Source: Clostridiales bacterium (GTDB lineage: Bacteria > Bacillota > Clostridia > Monoglobales > Monoglobaceae). From it: DNA of 64,000 nt. A program made the translations under genes and the position numbers. The notes under the pieces are model-generated. The model was not told the origin of the DNA. It saw only the letters and a list, made by a program, of their open reading frames with translations, and ran no database searches. The stretch covers positions 62,001 through 126,000 of the forward strand of contig JAHZIG010000003.1 of assembly GCA_019419865.1 (NCBI GenBank), written 5' to 3'. Below are positions 7,971-15,343 of the stretch, piece after piece; position 1 is the stretch's first letter, and each line of letters opens with the position of its first letter.

Positions 7971-8399
7971 TTATTGAGCCGGATCTTCGCCGCCAAGCCC
8001 TAACAGCTCGTATAATGCATTATAATACGAAAGTTGGTTTTCGTCAAATCCGGTCGTATCCACCGCGGCGAGCGCGGCTTTTGCGCCCTCGAGGTCGCCC
8101 GAGCTGTAGAGGTTCCAAACCGAGGTGAGATTTCCGAGCGCGGAAACGTAATCGTTATGAGCGCCCTCTCTATCCGCGTATTCCTGGTTCTGTTTCTTAA
8201 GCTCGTAGTTCTCGTCCTCGAGTTCGACCAGTTGGTTCTGGATATTCGCGCTGGTCTGCTCGGTCTCGTTTATCCGGTTGTCGATCTCTTCTTCGCGGTT
8301 GTCCGCCATCGCGGCGATCAATATTATAATTATCACGCAAATTATCATGATTATCGCGTAGGTAAATAAATTATTCGCCTGTTTTCTTTTATTTACCAT
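7971..8399 (-). CDS. Small membrane-anchored coiled-coil protein
   Basis: The protein has 142 residues. A basic N terminus (MVNKRKQ) precedes one transmembrane helix (about 12-30). A charged heptad-like coiled coil follows (about 33-75, rich in Glu, Asn and Gln), then a small helical domain (80-135) ending in GGEDPAQ. This is a type II topology with the coiled coil outside, or a septation-protein-like bitopic protein. I do not recognise the family. In many Clostridia the slot between spo0J and serS holds DUF4446, but this protein does not resemble it clearly. It is probably co-transcribed with serS (28-base gap). A division or segregation role is only a suggestion from position and shape. Confidence 0.7.
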   Translation of the reverse strand: MVNKRKQANNLFTYAIIMIICVIIIILIAAMADNREEEIDNRINETEQTSANIQNQLVELEDENYELKKQNQEYADREGAHNDYVSALGNLTSVWNLYSSGDLEGAKAALAAVDTTGFDENQLSYYNALYELLGLGGEDPAQ

Positions 8400-8530
8400 T
8401 TTATCTTGATTTGTATTTTTACTGTCCAGATCTGCTCATCCTCTCTTTACCGTCAATAAATTTGTAATATTATTTAACGTTAATATATTTAATATTTACA
8501 CAATAAAAAGTAAATATTATCTACAAGGCT

Positions 8531-8616
8531 TAAAATTAGGTCTAAAATCGATTTTACTCTTAAATCGATAAATTATACTGCTCGGCGCCAAAACGGCGAA
8601 AATAGACCTAATTTTA
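8531..8616. repeat. 14-bp perfect inverted repeat with 58-bp interior
   Basis: TAAAATTAGGTCTA (8531-8544) is exactly inverted at 8603-8616. The interior contains a palindromic AAAATCGATTTT and a minus-strand TATAAT (8572-8577). It sits between parB and the small coiled-coil gene, so it may be an operator pair or a leader structure rather than a terminator, since no T-run follows. Confidence 0.6.
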
Positions 8617-8656
8617 GAGGCATATATTTTGTGAAATAATGTAAAAATATACAATA

Positions 8657-9595
8657 TTAATCCATTCGTCTGAGTTCGAACAGGATACGCTCAAAATCGT
8701 CTTTGGAGTAATATTCAAATTCTATTTTTCCTTTGTTAGCCGAACGTTCTGTAATTTTTACTTTGGTTCCGTATTTAGAGCCTAAATCGTTTGCGACCTC
8801 TTTGAAATAGTTTTCGGTCATCGGATTCGATTTTTTTACGACGGGCTTGCGTTTAGGTCTTGCGTATTCGGCGACCAGATTTTCGGTCTGTCTAACGTTT
8901 AGACCCTGGGCGAGTATCTTTGAAGCTATCTTATACTGATCCTCCGCGCTGTCCACCCCGAGCAGAGCCCTTGCGTGGCCTTGGGTAAGTTTTTCTTCTA
9001 TAACAAGTTCTTTTATCTTGTCGGAGAGATTGTTGAGCCTGAGCGAGTTTGCCACCGCGCTGCGGCTTTTCCCTACTCTTTCGCCTATTTCCTCCTGTGT
9101 GAGGTTAAAATTATCGATCAGTTTTTTATAGCCTTCGGCCTCTTCTATAGGGTTAAGATCCTCGCGCTGAAGATTTTCTACCAGCGCAAGCTCCATTATT
9201 TGGGCCTCCTCCATATCCCGAACTATACACGGTATCTCTTTAAGTCCCGCCATTTTTGAAGCCCGCCAACGGCGTTCGCCGGCTATTATCATATACGTTC
9301 CGTTTTCGTTAGGTTTTACAAGGATAGGCTGAACAAGCCCGTGTTCCTGTATAGAACGGCTGAGCGTCTCGAGTTTTTCCTTATCGAATTTTTTTCTGGG
9401 CTGATCCCTGTTAGGCTCGATATCTATTATTTTTATGTTTAATATATTTTTTTTATCCTCTTCTGAAATATTATCGCCGTTTATTTCAAAAGATATGTCG
9501 AAATTTTCTTCGGAATCGGAACTTGGAACTTCGGGAATAAGCGCGCCCAAGCCTCTTCCTAACCCTTTTTTACCTTTGCCGGGCATTGTATTCAC
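8657..9595 (-). CDS. parB: Chromosome partitioning protein ParB (Spo0J)
   Basis: The protein has 312 residues, binds parS and spreads as a CTP-dependent clamp. The N terminus carries KKGLGRGLGALIPE, the basic ParA-stimulating patch typical of Spo0J. The ParB/Srx domain shows EPNRDQPRKKFD and the CTP-binding motif GERRWRA, followed by ENLQREDLNPIEEAEGY. The helix-turn-helix is TQEEIGERVGKSRSAVANSLRL, and the C-terminal dimerisation region follows a basic linker. An in-frame ATG three residues in (MPGKGKK) is an alternative start. It lies 15 bases downstream of parA. Three parS-like sites lie within 2.2 kb on either side. It recruits SMC condensin and, in spore formers, organises the origin. 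Confidence 0.97.
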   Translation of the reverse strand: MNTMPGKGKKGLGRGLGALIPEVPSSDSEENFDISFEINGDNISEEDKKNILNIKIIDIEPNRDQPRKKFDKEKLETLSRSIQEHGLVQPILVKPNENGTYMIIAGERRWRASKMAGLKEIPCIVRDMEEAQIMELALVENLQREDLNPIEEAEGYKKLIDNFNLTQEEIGERVGKSRSAVANSLRLNNLSDKIKELVIEEKLTQGHARALLGVDSAEDQYKIASKILAQGLNVRQTENLVAEYARPKRKPVVKKSNPMTENYFKEVANDLGSKYGTKVKITERSANKGKIEFEYYSKDDFERILFELRRMD

Positions 9596-9610
9596 TTCCT
9601 TTGATTTATA

Positions 9611-10402
9611 TTACTTTTTTATGTAGCTTTTGTTCTGTTCTATTACCTCTATAGCTAAATTTCTGTAACACTGCGCGCCCTTCGAGCTTTTGTCGTAGGC
9701 TATTATAGGTTTTCCAAAGCTCGGAGCCTCCGAAAGCCGGACGTTTCTCGGTATTACCGTATCGTATACCGTCGATGCGAAATACTTCCTTACTTCCTGC
9801 ATTACCTGCACAGAAAGATTAGTTCTGCCGTCGTACATTGTGAGCAGCACTCCTTCTATGGTAAGCGCTCTGTTAAGCGACTGTTTGACCATTTTTATCG
9901 TTTTTGTGAGCTGCGAAAGTCCTTCAAGCGCGTAATATTCGCATTGTATAGGCATTAGCACGCTGTTTGACGCTGTAAAAGCGTTTAAAGTAAGAAGGCC
10001 TAAGGACGGAGGACAGTCGATTATTATAAAATCATATTCGTCCTTTACGTTTTCTAAGGATTTTTTTAATCTGTATTCTCTTCTTTCTTCTCCCGATATT
10101 TCCAGATCGGCCCCCGCCAGATCGATGCTGGCGGGACAGAGATATAGATTATCGTAGTCGGTCTTTATTACCGTCTTTTCCATGCCTATACCGTTTACTA
10201 TACAGTCGTAGGAAGTGTATTCAAGATCGTCCGTAAAGATCCCGAGACCGCTCGTAGCGTTGGCCTGCGGGTCTATGTCTATCAGCAGAACCTTTTTACC
10301 ATTTTCGGCTATACAGGCGCTGAGATTAACGGCCGTGGTAGTCTTGCCCACTCCTCCTTTTTGATTGGTAATAGCTATTATTTTACCCATGTATCTTACC
10401 AT
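9611..10402 (-). CDS. parA: Chromosome partitioning ATPase ParA (Soj)
   Basis: The protein has 263 residues, or 259 if translation starts at the internal ATG at 10390, which gives the canonical MGKIIAITNQKGGVGKTT. The deviant Walker A KGGVGKTT (sandwich Lys), Walker A' DIDPQAN and Walker B DCPPSLG are all present. ParA forms an ATP-dependent DNA-bound dimer whose ATPase is triggered by ParB. AAAGGA abuts the upstream ATG, while GGTAAG lies near the internal one, so the start is ambiguous. A promoter (TTGAGT-16-TATAAT) lies about 60 bases upstream, and parB follows directly. Confidence 0.97.
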   Translation of the reverse strand: MVRYMGKIIAITNQKGGVGKTTTAVNLSACIAENGKKVLLIDIDPQANATSGLGIFTDDLEYTSYDCIVNGIGMEKTVIKTDYDNLYLCPASIDLAGADLEISGEERREYRLKKSLENVKDEYDFIIIDCPPSLGLLTLNAFTASNSVLMPIQCEYYALEGLSQLTKTIKMVKQSLNRALTIEGVLLTMYDGRTNLSVQVMQEVRKYFASTVYDTVIPRNVRLSEAPSFGKPIIAYDKSSKGAQCYRNLAIEVIEQNKSYIKK

Positions 10403-10459
10403 TCCTTTTGATTTTTCTGACGTAGATCATAAAAAGTCTTTTATGAAAATACTTCTATA

Positions 10460-10487
10460 ATTATATCATATATGCGGAAAAACTCAA
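10460..10487 (-). promoter_or_regulatory. Promoter of parA-parB
   Basis: On the minus strand, TTGAGT (10482-10487), a 16-base spacer and TATAAT (10460-10465) stand about 60 bases before parA. Confidence 0.65.
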
Positions 10488-10561
10488 TAACCTATGCGTA
10501 AAAAGAGAGCGTTTAATTTTAAAATTTGATTTCAATTTCAAAATATTATGTCAGAATTTAA

Positions 10562-10577
10562 TGTTTCATGTGAAACA
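10562..10577. promoter_or_regulatory. parS-like ParB binding palindrome
   Basis: TGTTTCATGTGAAACA is identical to the site at 6550 and one base off consensus. It lies in the gap between tex and parA. Confidence 0.85.
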
Positions 10578-10614
10578 TTAGAACAAGGATTTTAAAATAA
10601 TCTACAAAATTAGA

Positions 10615-10630
10615 TGTTTCACGTGAAACA
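10615..10630. promoter_or_regulatory. parS site, perfect consensus
   Basis: TGTTTCACGTGAAACA matches the 16-bp Spo0J/ParB consensus exactly. It is 37 bases from the second parS-like site and about 210 bases upstream of parA. Confidence 0.95.
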
Positions 10631-10634
10631 AAAT

Positions 10635-10660
10635 AAGCGCGCCGCAGAATGGGCGCGCTT
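10635..10660 (-). terminator. Terminator of tex
   Basis: On the minus strand, AAGCGCGCC and GGCGCGCTT (10652-10660 with 10635-10643) form a 9-bp stem followed by a T-rich tract. It is adjacent to the perfect parS. Confidence 0.65.
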
Positions 10661-10665
10661 TGAAA

Positions 10666-12816
10666 TCAAAATTTCATAGTGAGACTTATTCGATTTTTCT
10701 TTTTATCTACGTCTAATATTTTTACCTTAACTATATCTCCGACGGATACGACGTCGGTCGGATGGGAGACGTATTTGTCCGAAAGCTGGGATATGTGAAC
10801 TAGTCCGTCCTGGTGCACGCCGATATCTACGAACGCGCCGAAGTCGATGACGTTTCTCACGGTTCCGGTCATTATCATATCCGGTTTTAGATCGTCTATG
10901 CTCATAACGTCGCTCCGAAGAACCGGCTGATTAATATCGTCTCGCGGATCGCGTCCGGGTTTTATCAGCTCGGCGGCTATATCGCGCAGGGTCGGAACGC
11001 CGACGCCGATCGTTTCAGCGACCTTTTCTGTACCGAGTTCGGATATTTTTGTATTTATATCGTCTATCTTTCTTGATCTTACGTCCTCCTCTGTATATCC
11101 GCAAAGTTTGAGCAGTTTTTCAGCCGCTTCGTAGCTTTCGGGGTGTACGGACGTATTATCTAAAATGTTGGTTCCGTTCGGGATCCGCAAAAATCCGGCG
11201 CACTGCTGGAAGGCCTTCGGGCCGAGCTTTGGGACTTTCTTGAGTTGATTCCTGTCGGTAAACGCGCCGTTTTCCTCTCTGTAGGCGACGATATTTTTAG
11301 CTACTGCGGAAGAGACTCCTGACACATACTGAAGCAGCGGCGCGGATGCCGTATTTAGGTCTATTCCAACGCTGTTTACCGCGTCCTCGACCACCCCGCC
11401 GAGGGTCTCGGAGAGACGTTTCTGGTTCATGTCGTGCTGATACTGTCCAACGCCGATAGCCTTTGGATCTATCTTGACCAGCTCCGCAAGAGGATCCTGA
11501 ATACGCCGAGCAATAGAGATAGCGCTGCGGCGGGTGACGTCGAAGTCCGGAAATTCCTCGGCGCCGAGTTTGGAAGCCGAATACACCGAAGCTCCGGCTT
11601 CGTTTGTGATAATATATTTGACTTTTGTTCCGGGCATGGATTTCAGCAGCTCCGCGGCGAATATCTCGGTCTCTTTAGAAGCCGTTCCGTTGCCGATTGA
11701 TATCAGATCCACGTCGTACTTTTGGATAAGCCCTTTAATATATTCAAACGCCCGATCCTTTTGGGCTTCGGAGGCTGTGACATAGATCACGCCGGTATCC
11801 AATACCTTTCCGGTCTTATCGACGACCGCGACCTTACAGCCGGTTCTGTAGCCCGGATCGAGTCCGATAACGACCTTGTCTTTTATAAGCGGCTGCATAA
11901 GCAGATTGTGAAGATTGACCTTAAACACCTTCATCGCCTGTTCCTGGGCGTTTTCGGTCAGTTCGCTCCGTATCTCGCGTTCTATAGACGAACTTATAAG
12001 CCGCTTATACGAATCCAAAATAGCTTCGCGTACATACTCCGTAGTAATCGAAGGCGTCTTTTTAAGCTCGCGCCTGTTTAGATAATCTATTATTCCCGAC
12101 TCGTCGAGCTTTATGGATACGTTTAATATTTTTTCCTTTTCGCCGCGGTCGATCGCGAGGATACGGTGTGGAGCTATCTTCGAGCAAGGCTCGGAGAAGT
12201 CGTAATACATACTGTATACCGTGTCGTCCTCGGTATTGGCTTTGACGCTTATTACCCCGGTACTGAATGTGAGAAAACGTATCTTTCTGCGGTATTCCGC
12301 ATTGTCGGAGATATTCTCGGCTATTATATCCATAGCCCCGGCGAGCGCTTTCTCCGCCGTGTCTACCTCCTTTTCCGGGTCGATATATTTTGCCGCTATC
12401 TCGTTTATATCTCCATTTTGAATGTTCTGCTCATATAAAATTTTTGCGAGCGGTTCCAAACCTCTCGATTTCGCGAGCGCGGCGCGGGTGTTGCGCTTCG
12501 GTCTGAACGGACGGTAAATATCCTCTATCTCGGTCAGTTTGACCGCGTCGTCGATAGCCTCAGCGATCTCAGGCGTTAGCTTGCCCTGCTCCTCTATAAT
12601 GCGTTTGACGTCCTCTTTGCGCTGATTCAGATTTCTGAGGTATTTTAAACGCTCGTCGAACTCTCTCAGTACCTCGTCGCTAAGTTCTCCTGTGGCTTCC
12701 TTCCTGTATCGAGATATAAACGGGATGGTGTTTCCTTCGTCGATCAACGCGATAACGTTATCGACCTGCCACTGCTTGAGTTTGAGCTCGGCGGCTATTT
12801 GTTTTGATATATCCAT
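10666..12816 (-). CDS. tex: Tex family RNA-binding transcription/stress protein
   Basis: The protein has 716 residues, the full family length. It opens with the helical domain (MDISKQIAAELKLKQWQVDNVIALIDEGNTI in sense, with ISRYRKEATGELSDE). A YqgF/RNase H-like domain follows near VVIGLDPGYRTGCKVAVVD, then tandem helix-hairpin-helix motifs (GIDLNTASAPLLQYVSGV), and a C-terminal S1 RNA-binding domain from about 640 (GTVRNVIDFGAFVDIGVHQDGLVHISQLSD). Tex is a nucleic-acid-binding protein related to eukaryotic Spt6 that affects transcription and stress tolerance, but its exact bacterial role is unclear. AAGGAGAAC precedes the ATG by seven bases. A consensus promoter lies 55-85 bases upstream. Confidence 0.96.
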   Translation of the reverse strand: MDISKQIAAELKLKQWQVDNVIALIDEGNTIPFISRYRKEATGELSDEVLREFDERLKYLRNLNQRKEDVKRIIEEQGKLTPEIAEAIDDAVKLTEIEDIYRPFRPKRNTRAALAKSRGLEPLAKILYEQNIQNGDINEIAAKYIDPEKEVDTAEKALAGAMDIIAENISDNAEYRRKIRFLTFSTGVISVKANTEDDTVYSMYYDFSEPCSKIAPHRILAIDRGEKEKILNVSIKLDESGIIDYLNRRELKKTPSITTEYVREAILDSYKRLISSSIEREIRSELTENAQEQAMKVFKVNLHNLLMQPLIKDKVVIGLDPGYRTGCKVAVVDKTGKVLDTGVIYVTASEAQKDRAFEYIKGLIQKYDVDLISIGNGTASKETEIFAAELLKSMPGTKVKYIITNEAGASVYSASKLGAEEFPDFDVTRRSAISIARRIQDPLAELVKIDPKAIGVGQYQHDMNQKRLSETLGGVVEDAVNSVGIDLNTASAPLLQYVSGVSSAVAKNIVAYREENGAFTDRNQLKKVPKLGPKAFQQCAGFLRIPNGTNILDNTSVHPESYEAAEKLLKLCGYTEEDVRSRKIDDINTKISELGTEKVAETIGVGVPTLRDIAAELIKPGRDPRDDINQPVLRSDVMSIDDLKPDMIMTGTVRNVIDFGAFVDIGVHQDGLVHISQLSDKYVSHPTDVVSVGDIVKVKILDVDKKKNRISLTMKF

Positions 12817-12870
12817 ATATGTTCTCCTTAAGTTAAATGTGTTTAAAAGGGGTTAGTTTGTCTAAATGAG

Positions 12871-12899
12871 ATTATATATTTAAGAAAAAAATATGTCAA
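12871..12899 (-). promoter_or_regulatory. Consensus promoter of tex
   Basis: On the minus strand, TTGACA (12894-12899), a 17-base spacer and TATAAT (12871-12876). Confidence 0.8.
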
Positions 12900-12995
12900 T
12901 ATTAAGATGTATGGGTATATAGGTCGTGGCGCGTATGTTGCCGCCGTGTGAGCGGAAATTAAAATTTTACTCATTCAAGTCGCTTATAAAATATA

Positions 12996-13046
12996 TTGAC
13001 ATGCGTTATACTTAGCGCTATAATCTATTTAGAAAATTTTCTAAAT
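12996..13046 (+). promoter_or_regulatory. Promoter with 20-bp palindromic operator for sdpR-like gene
   Basis: TTGACA (12996-13001), 17 bases and TATAAT (13019-13024). A perfect 20-bp palindrome (13027-13046, half-site ATTTAGAAAA) covers the predicted start of transcription. This is the expected position for autorepression by the ArsR-family protein encoded next. Confidence 0.85.
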
Positions 13047-13069
13047 AACTGGTGAAAGGAGCGGAGCAA

Positions 13070-13339
13070 ATGGGATTTCAGGAGACGTTCAAGGCTTTGT
13101 CCGATGGAGTAAGACGCGAGATACTTCTTATGCTCCGCGGCGGGAAAAAATCCGCGGGCGAGATAGCTTCGTGTTTTGACATGACAAACGCTACGGTGTC
13201 GTACCATTTATCCGTCTTAAAAAAAGCCGGACTTATTACTGAGGAAAAAGATAAGAATTTTATATTTTACAAGCTGAATACGTCGGTCTTTGAAGATATA
13301 ATGACGTGGCTCGCGCAGTTTCAGGACGATCGGAAATAA
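13070..13339 (+). CDS. ArsR family winged-helix autorepressor (SdpR-like)
   Basis: The protein has 89 residues from ATG at 13070, chosen because AAAGGAG ends eight bases before it; an in-frame GTG at 13052 precedes the ribosome site. The sequence has FKALSDGVRREILLML, AGEIASCFDMTNATVSYHLSVLKKAGLI (recognition helix) and a winged region FIFYKLNTSVFEDI. No CxC metal site is visible, so it is not a metal sensor. It most resembles SdpR/YvbA-type autorepressors. Its downstream partner is an SdpI-family membrane protein, mirroring B. subtilis sdpRI, where SdpI sequesters SdpR at the membrane when the SDP toxin is sensed. The 20-bp palindrome in its promoter is the likely operator. Confidence 0.9.
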   Translation: MGFQETFKALSDGVRREILLMLRGGKKSAGEIASCFDMTNATVSYHLSVLKKAGLITEEKDKNFIFYKLNTSVFEDIMTWLAQFQDDRK

Positions 13340-13394
13340 GCCGCGCGGTCGGGTCGAAGTTATAATTTTCATATGGCGACGTATTCCAGCGCTA

Positions 13395-13433
13395 AAATAT
13401 TGCCGCTTAAAGCGGCGGAATGGAGCAATATTT
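13395..13433 (+). promoter_or_regulatory. Hairpin enclosing the sdpI-like ribosome binding site
   Basis: AAATATTGC (13395-13403) pairs with GCAATATTT (13425-13433), whose last base abuts the ATG at 13434. The ribosome site GGAG (13422-13425) lies at the inner edge of the stem. A competing inner hairpin, GCCGC with GCGGC, could open it. This looks like translational control of the SdpI-like protein. Confidence 0.5.
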
Positions 13434-14075
13434 ATGAAGAACATATTTAAAAGCAGAAGTTTTCTTATACCGTTTGCAGTATGCCTGTTGCCGTTTGCGA
13501 TAGGCGCGGTATTTTACGGACGTATGCCGGAGCAAATGGCGACGCATTTTGATTTTAACTTTCAACCGGACGATTACAGCAGCCGCGAGTTCGCTCTGTT
13601 CGGGATACCGGCGTTTATGACGGCGATCTTTGTTCTGTGCGTCGGTATGCTTGAAGTCGACCCGAAAAAACGCGGTATGAACGATCGACTTAAGACTATA
13701 ACGCGGTGGATCGTACCGATACTAAGTATTATCGTACAGTGCATAATCATATCGTACGCGCTTGACAACTCGCTTAATCTGGTAAGATTTATTCCGATAT
13801 TGGTAGGGGCGTTGATTCTGTTGATAGGAAATTATCTTCCTAAATGCAGACAAAATTATACGATGGGAATAAAGTTGCCGTGGACGCTAAACAGTGAAGA
13901 AAACTGGGAACGGACTCATCGGTTCGGCGGAAAAATGTACGTTATAGCCGGACTGTGCATGATACTGGCGGCGTTTTTCAGCGGATATGTTTCGACGATC
14001 ATATTTGCGCTTTCATTGGTCGCATGTTTCATACCGGCGATATATTCATTTGCGCTGTATAAAAAAGGAATATAA
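13434..14075 (+). CDS. SdpI/YhfL family integral membrane protein
   Basis: The protein has 213 residues and six hydrophobic helices. The first third resembles DUF1648 (PEQMATHFDFNFQPDDYSSRE, a conserved PxxxxxHF motif between helices 1 and 2). The last part has the SdpI signature YTMGIKLPWTLNSEENWERTHRFGG. In B. subtilis SdpI confers immunity to the SDP cannibalism toxin and signals by binding SdpR. The pairing with an ArsR regulator is preserved here, but no sdpABC toxin genes are in the window, so this may be a stand-alone defence or sensing pair. A hairpin covers its ribosome site. A strong terminator follows. Confidence 0.9.
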   Translation: MKNIFKSRSFLIPFAVCLLPFAIGAVFYGRMPEQMATHFDFNFQPDDYSSREFALFGIPAFMTAIFVLCVGMLEVDPKKRGMNDRLKTITRWIVPILSIIVQCIIISYALDNSLNLVRFIPILVGALILLIGNYLPKCRQNYTMGIKLPWTLNSEENWERTHRFGGKMYVIAGLCMILAAFFSGYVSTIIFALSLVACFIPAIYSFALYKKGI

Positions 14076-14086
14076 AAATGATTGAA

Positions 14087-14124
14087 CCGCCGGCGCGGAT
14101 ATCTGAAGCGCCGGCGGCTTTTTA
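14087..14124 (+). terminator. Strong intrinsic terminator after sdpI-like gene
   Basis: CCGCCGGCGC (14087-14096) pairs with GCGCCGGCGG (14108-14117), followed by CTTTTTAT. Confidence 0.88.
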
Positions 14125-14157
14125 TAGCAAAGATTGATTAAAGTCGCTTAAAAGCGG

Positions 14158-14186
14158 TTGAAAACAGCGCCCGTCTATGATATAAT
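14158..14186 (+). promoter_or_regulatory. Promoter of ispG-polC
   Basis: TTGAAA (14158-14163), 17 bases and TATAAT (14181-14186), 38 bases before the ispG start. Confidence 0.75.
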
Positions 14187-14223
14187 TAAATAATGTCATT
14201 TAACTAAGAAAGGCGGTTTTGAT

Positions 14224-15273
14224 ATGAGTAAAAAAACAGTCAAAATCGGTGATATAACGATAGGAAATAATAATAAGATCGCGGTTCAGTCGATGACTAA
14301 TACGCTTACCTCCGACGCGCGGGCGACGGCGGAGCAGATCAACAGGCTGGCCGCCGCGGGATGCGATATAGTCAGGTTTGCGGTACCGGATATGGCGGCC
14401 GCGGAGGCGGTAAAGTATATAAAGGAGAACACGGATATACCGCTTGTGGCGGATATCCATTTCGATTACAGGCTCGCGCTCAGATGTATGGAAAACGGGA
14501 TAGACAAGATAAGGATCAATCCCGGGAACATCGGCGGCGAGGATAGAGCCGCGGCCGTTGCGAAAATGGCGCGGGAGAAGAATATCCCGATAAGGATCGG
14601 CGTAAACGGCGGTTCTCTTGAAAACGGATTGCTCGAGGAATGCGGCGGGTCTTTGGCTAAGGCCATGGTCGCGAGCGCAAAGAAGCATATAGAGATCTTA
14701 AACAGATATGATTTCGACGATATAGTTCTGTCTATGAAATCGTCGAGCGTGAAGGTCACGGTCGAAGCTTACAGGCTCGCGGCCGAGACGTTCGATTATC
14801 CGCTGCACGTTGGAGTTACCGAGGCGGGGACTACCGAGCAGGGAGTGGTTAAATCGGCCATAGGGATCGGCGCGCTTCTGCTCGACGGGATAGGCGATAC
14901 GATCCGCGTCTCTCTGACCGACGATCCGGTCAAGGAAGTCGAAGCCGCAAAGCTGATACTTAAGTCCTTGGGCTTGGGCGGCGACTGCGTCGAGGTCGTG
15001 TCGTGTCCGACCTGCGGCAGGACGAGGATCGATCTTATACCGATAGCCAACGCGGTCAACGAGGCCGTGAAGAATATGAATATAAAGGCCAAGGTCGCTG
15101 TGATGGGCTGCGCGGTAAACGGACCGGGCGAGGCTAAGGACGCGGATATAGGCATAGCCGGAGGCGACGGCTGCGCGGTCTTGTTTAAGAAGGGCAAGAT
15201 CGTGCGTAAGATAGACGAGTCGGAAATAGTAGGGACGCTGCTCGAGGAACTAAAGGCTTTCGGCGGCGGATAG
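14224..15273 (+). CDS. ispG: 4-hydroxy-3-methylbut-2-en-1-yl diphosphate synthase (IspG/GcpE)
   Basis: The protein has 349 residues, typical for the bacterial two-domain enzyme. IspG is the [4Fe-4S], flavodoxin-dependent step of the MEP isoprenoid pathway that converts MEcPP to HMBPP. Visible features are the start VKIGDITIGNNNKIAVQSMTNT, the TIM-barrel segment PLVADIHFDYRLAL, and the cluster ligands CPTCGRT and GCAVNGPGEAKDAD near the C terminus. AAGGCGG precedes the ATG by about eight bases. It is followed 70 bases later by polC. In many Clostridia dxr and rseP precede ispG in this operon, but here they are absent and replaced by an unrelated unit. Confidence 0.98.
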   Translation: MSKKTVKIGDITIGNNNKIAVQSMTNTLTSDARATAEQINRLAAAGCDIVRFAVPDMAAAEAVKYIKENTDIPLVADIHFDYRLALRCMENGIDKIRINPGNIGGEDRAAAVAKMAREKNIPIRIGVNGGSLENGLLEECGGSLAKAMVASAKKHIEILNRYDFDDIVLSMKSSSVKVTVEAYRLAAETFDYPLHVGVTEAGTTEQGVVKSAIGIGALLLDGIGDTIRVSLTDDPVKEVEAAKLILKSLGLGGDCVEVVSCPTCGRTRIDLIPIANAVNEAVKNMNIKAKVAVMGCAVNGPGEAKDADIGIAGGDGCAVLFKKGKIVRKIDESEIVGTLLEELKAFGGG

Positions 15274-15343
15274 AATATATAAATTTAGTTTGATTTGAAT
15301 ATATAGAGGCGGAAACGGGAATAATATTAGAGGGAATGATCAA

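Noticed and set aside
8043..8369. Plus-strand ORF opposite the small coiled-coil gene
   Set aside because: The minus-strand gene has a membrane helix, coiled coil and operon context; the opposite frame has none.
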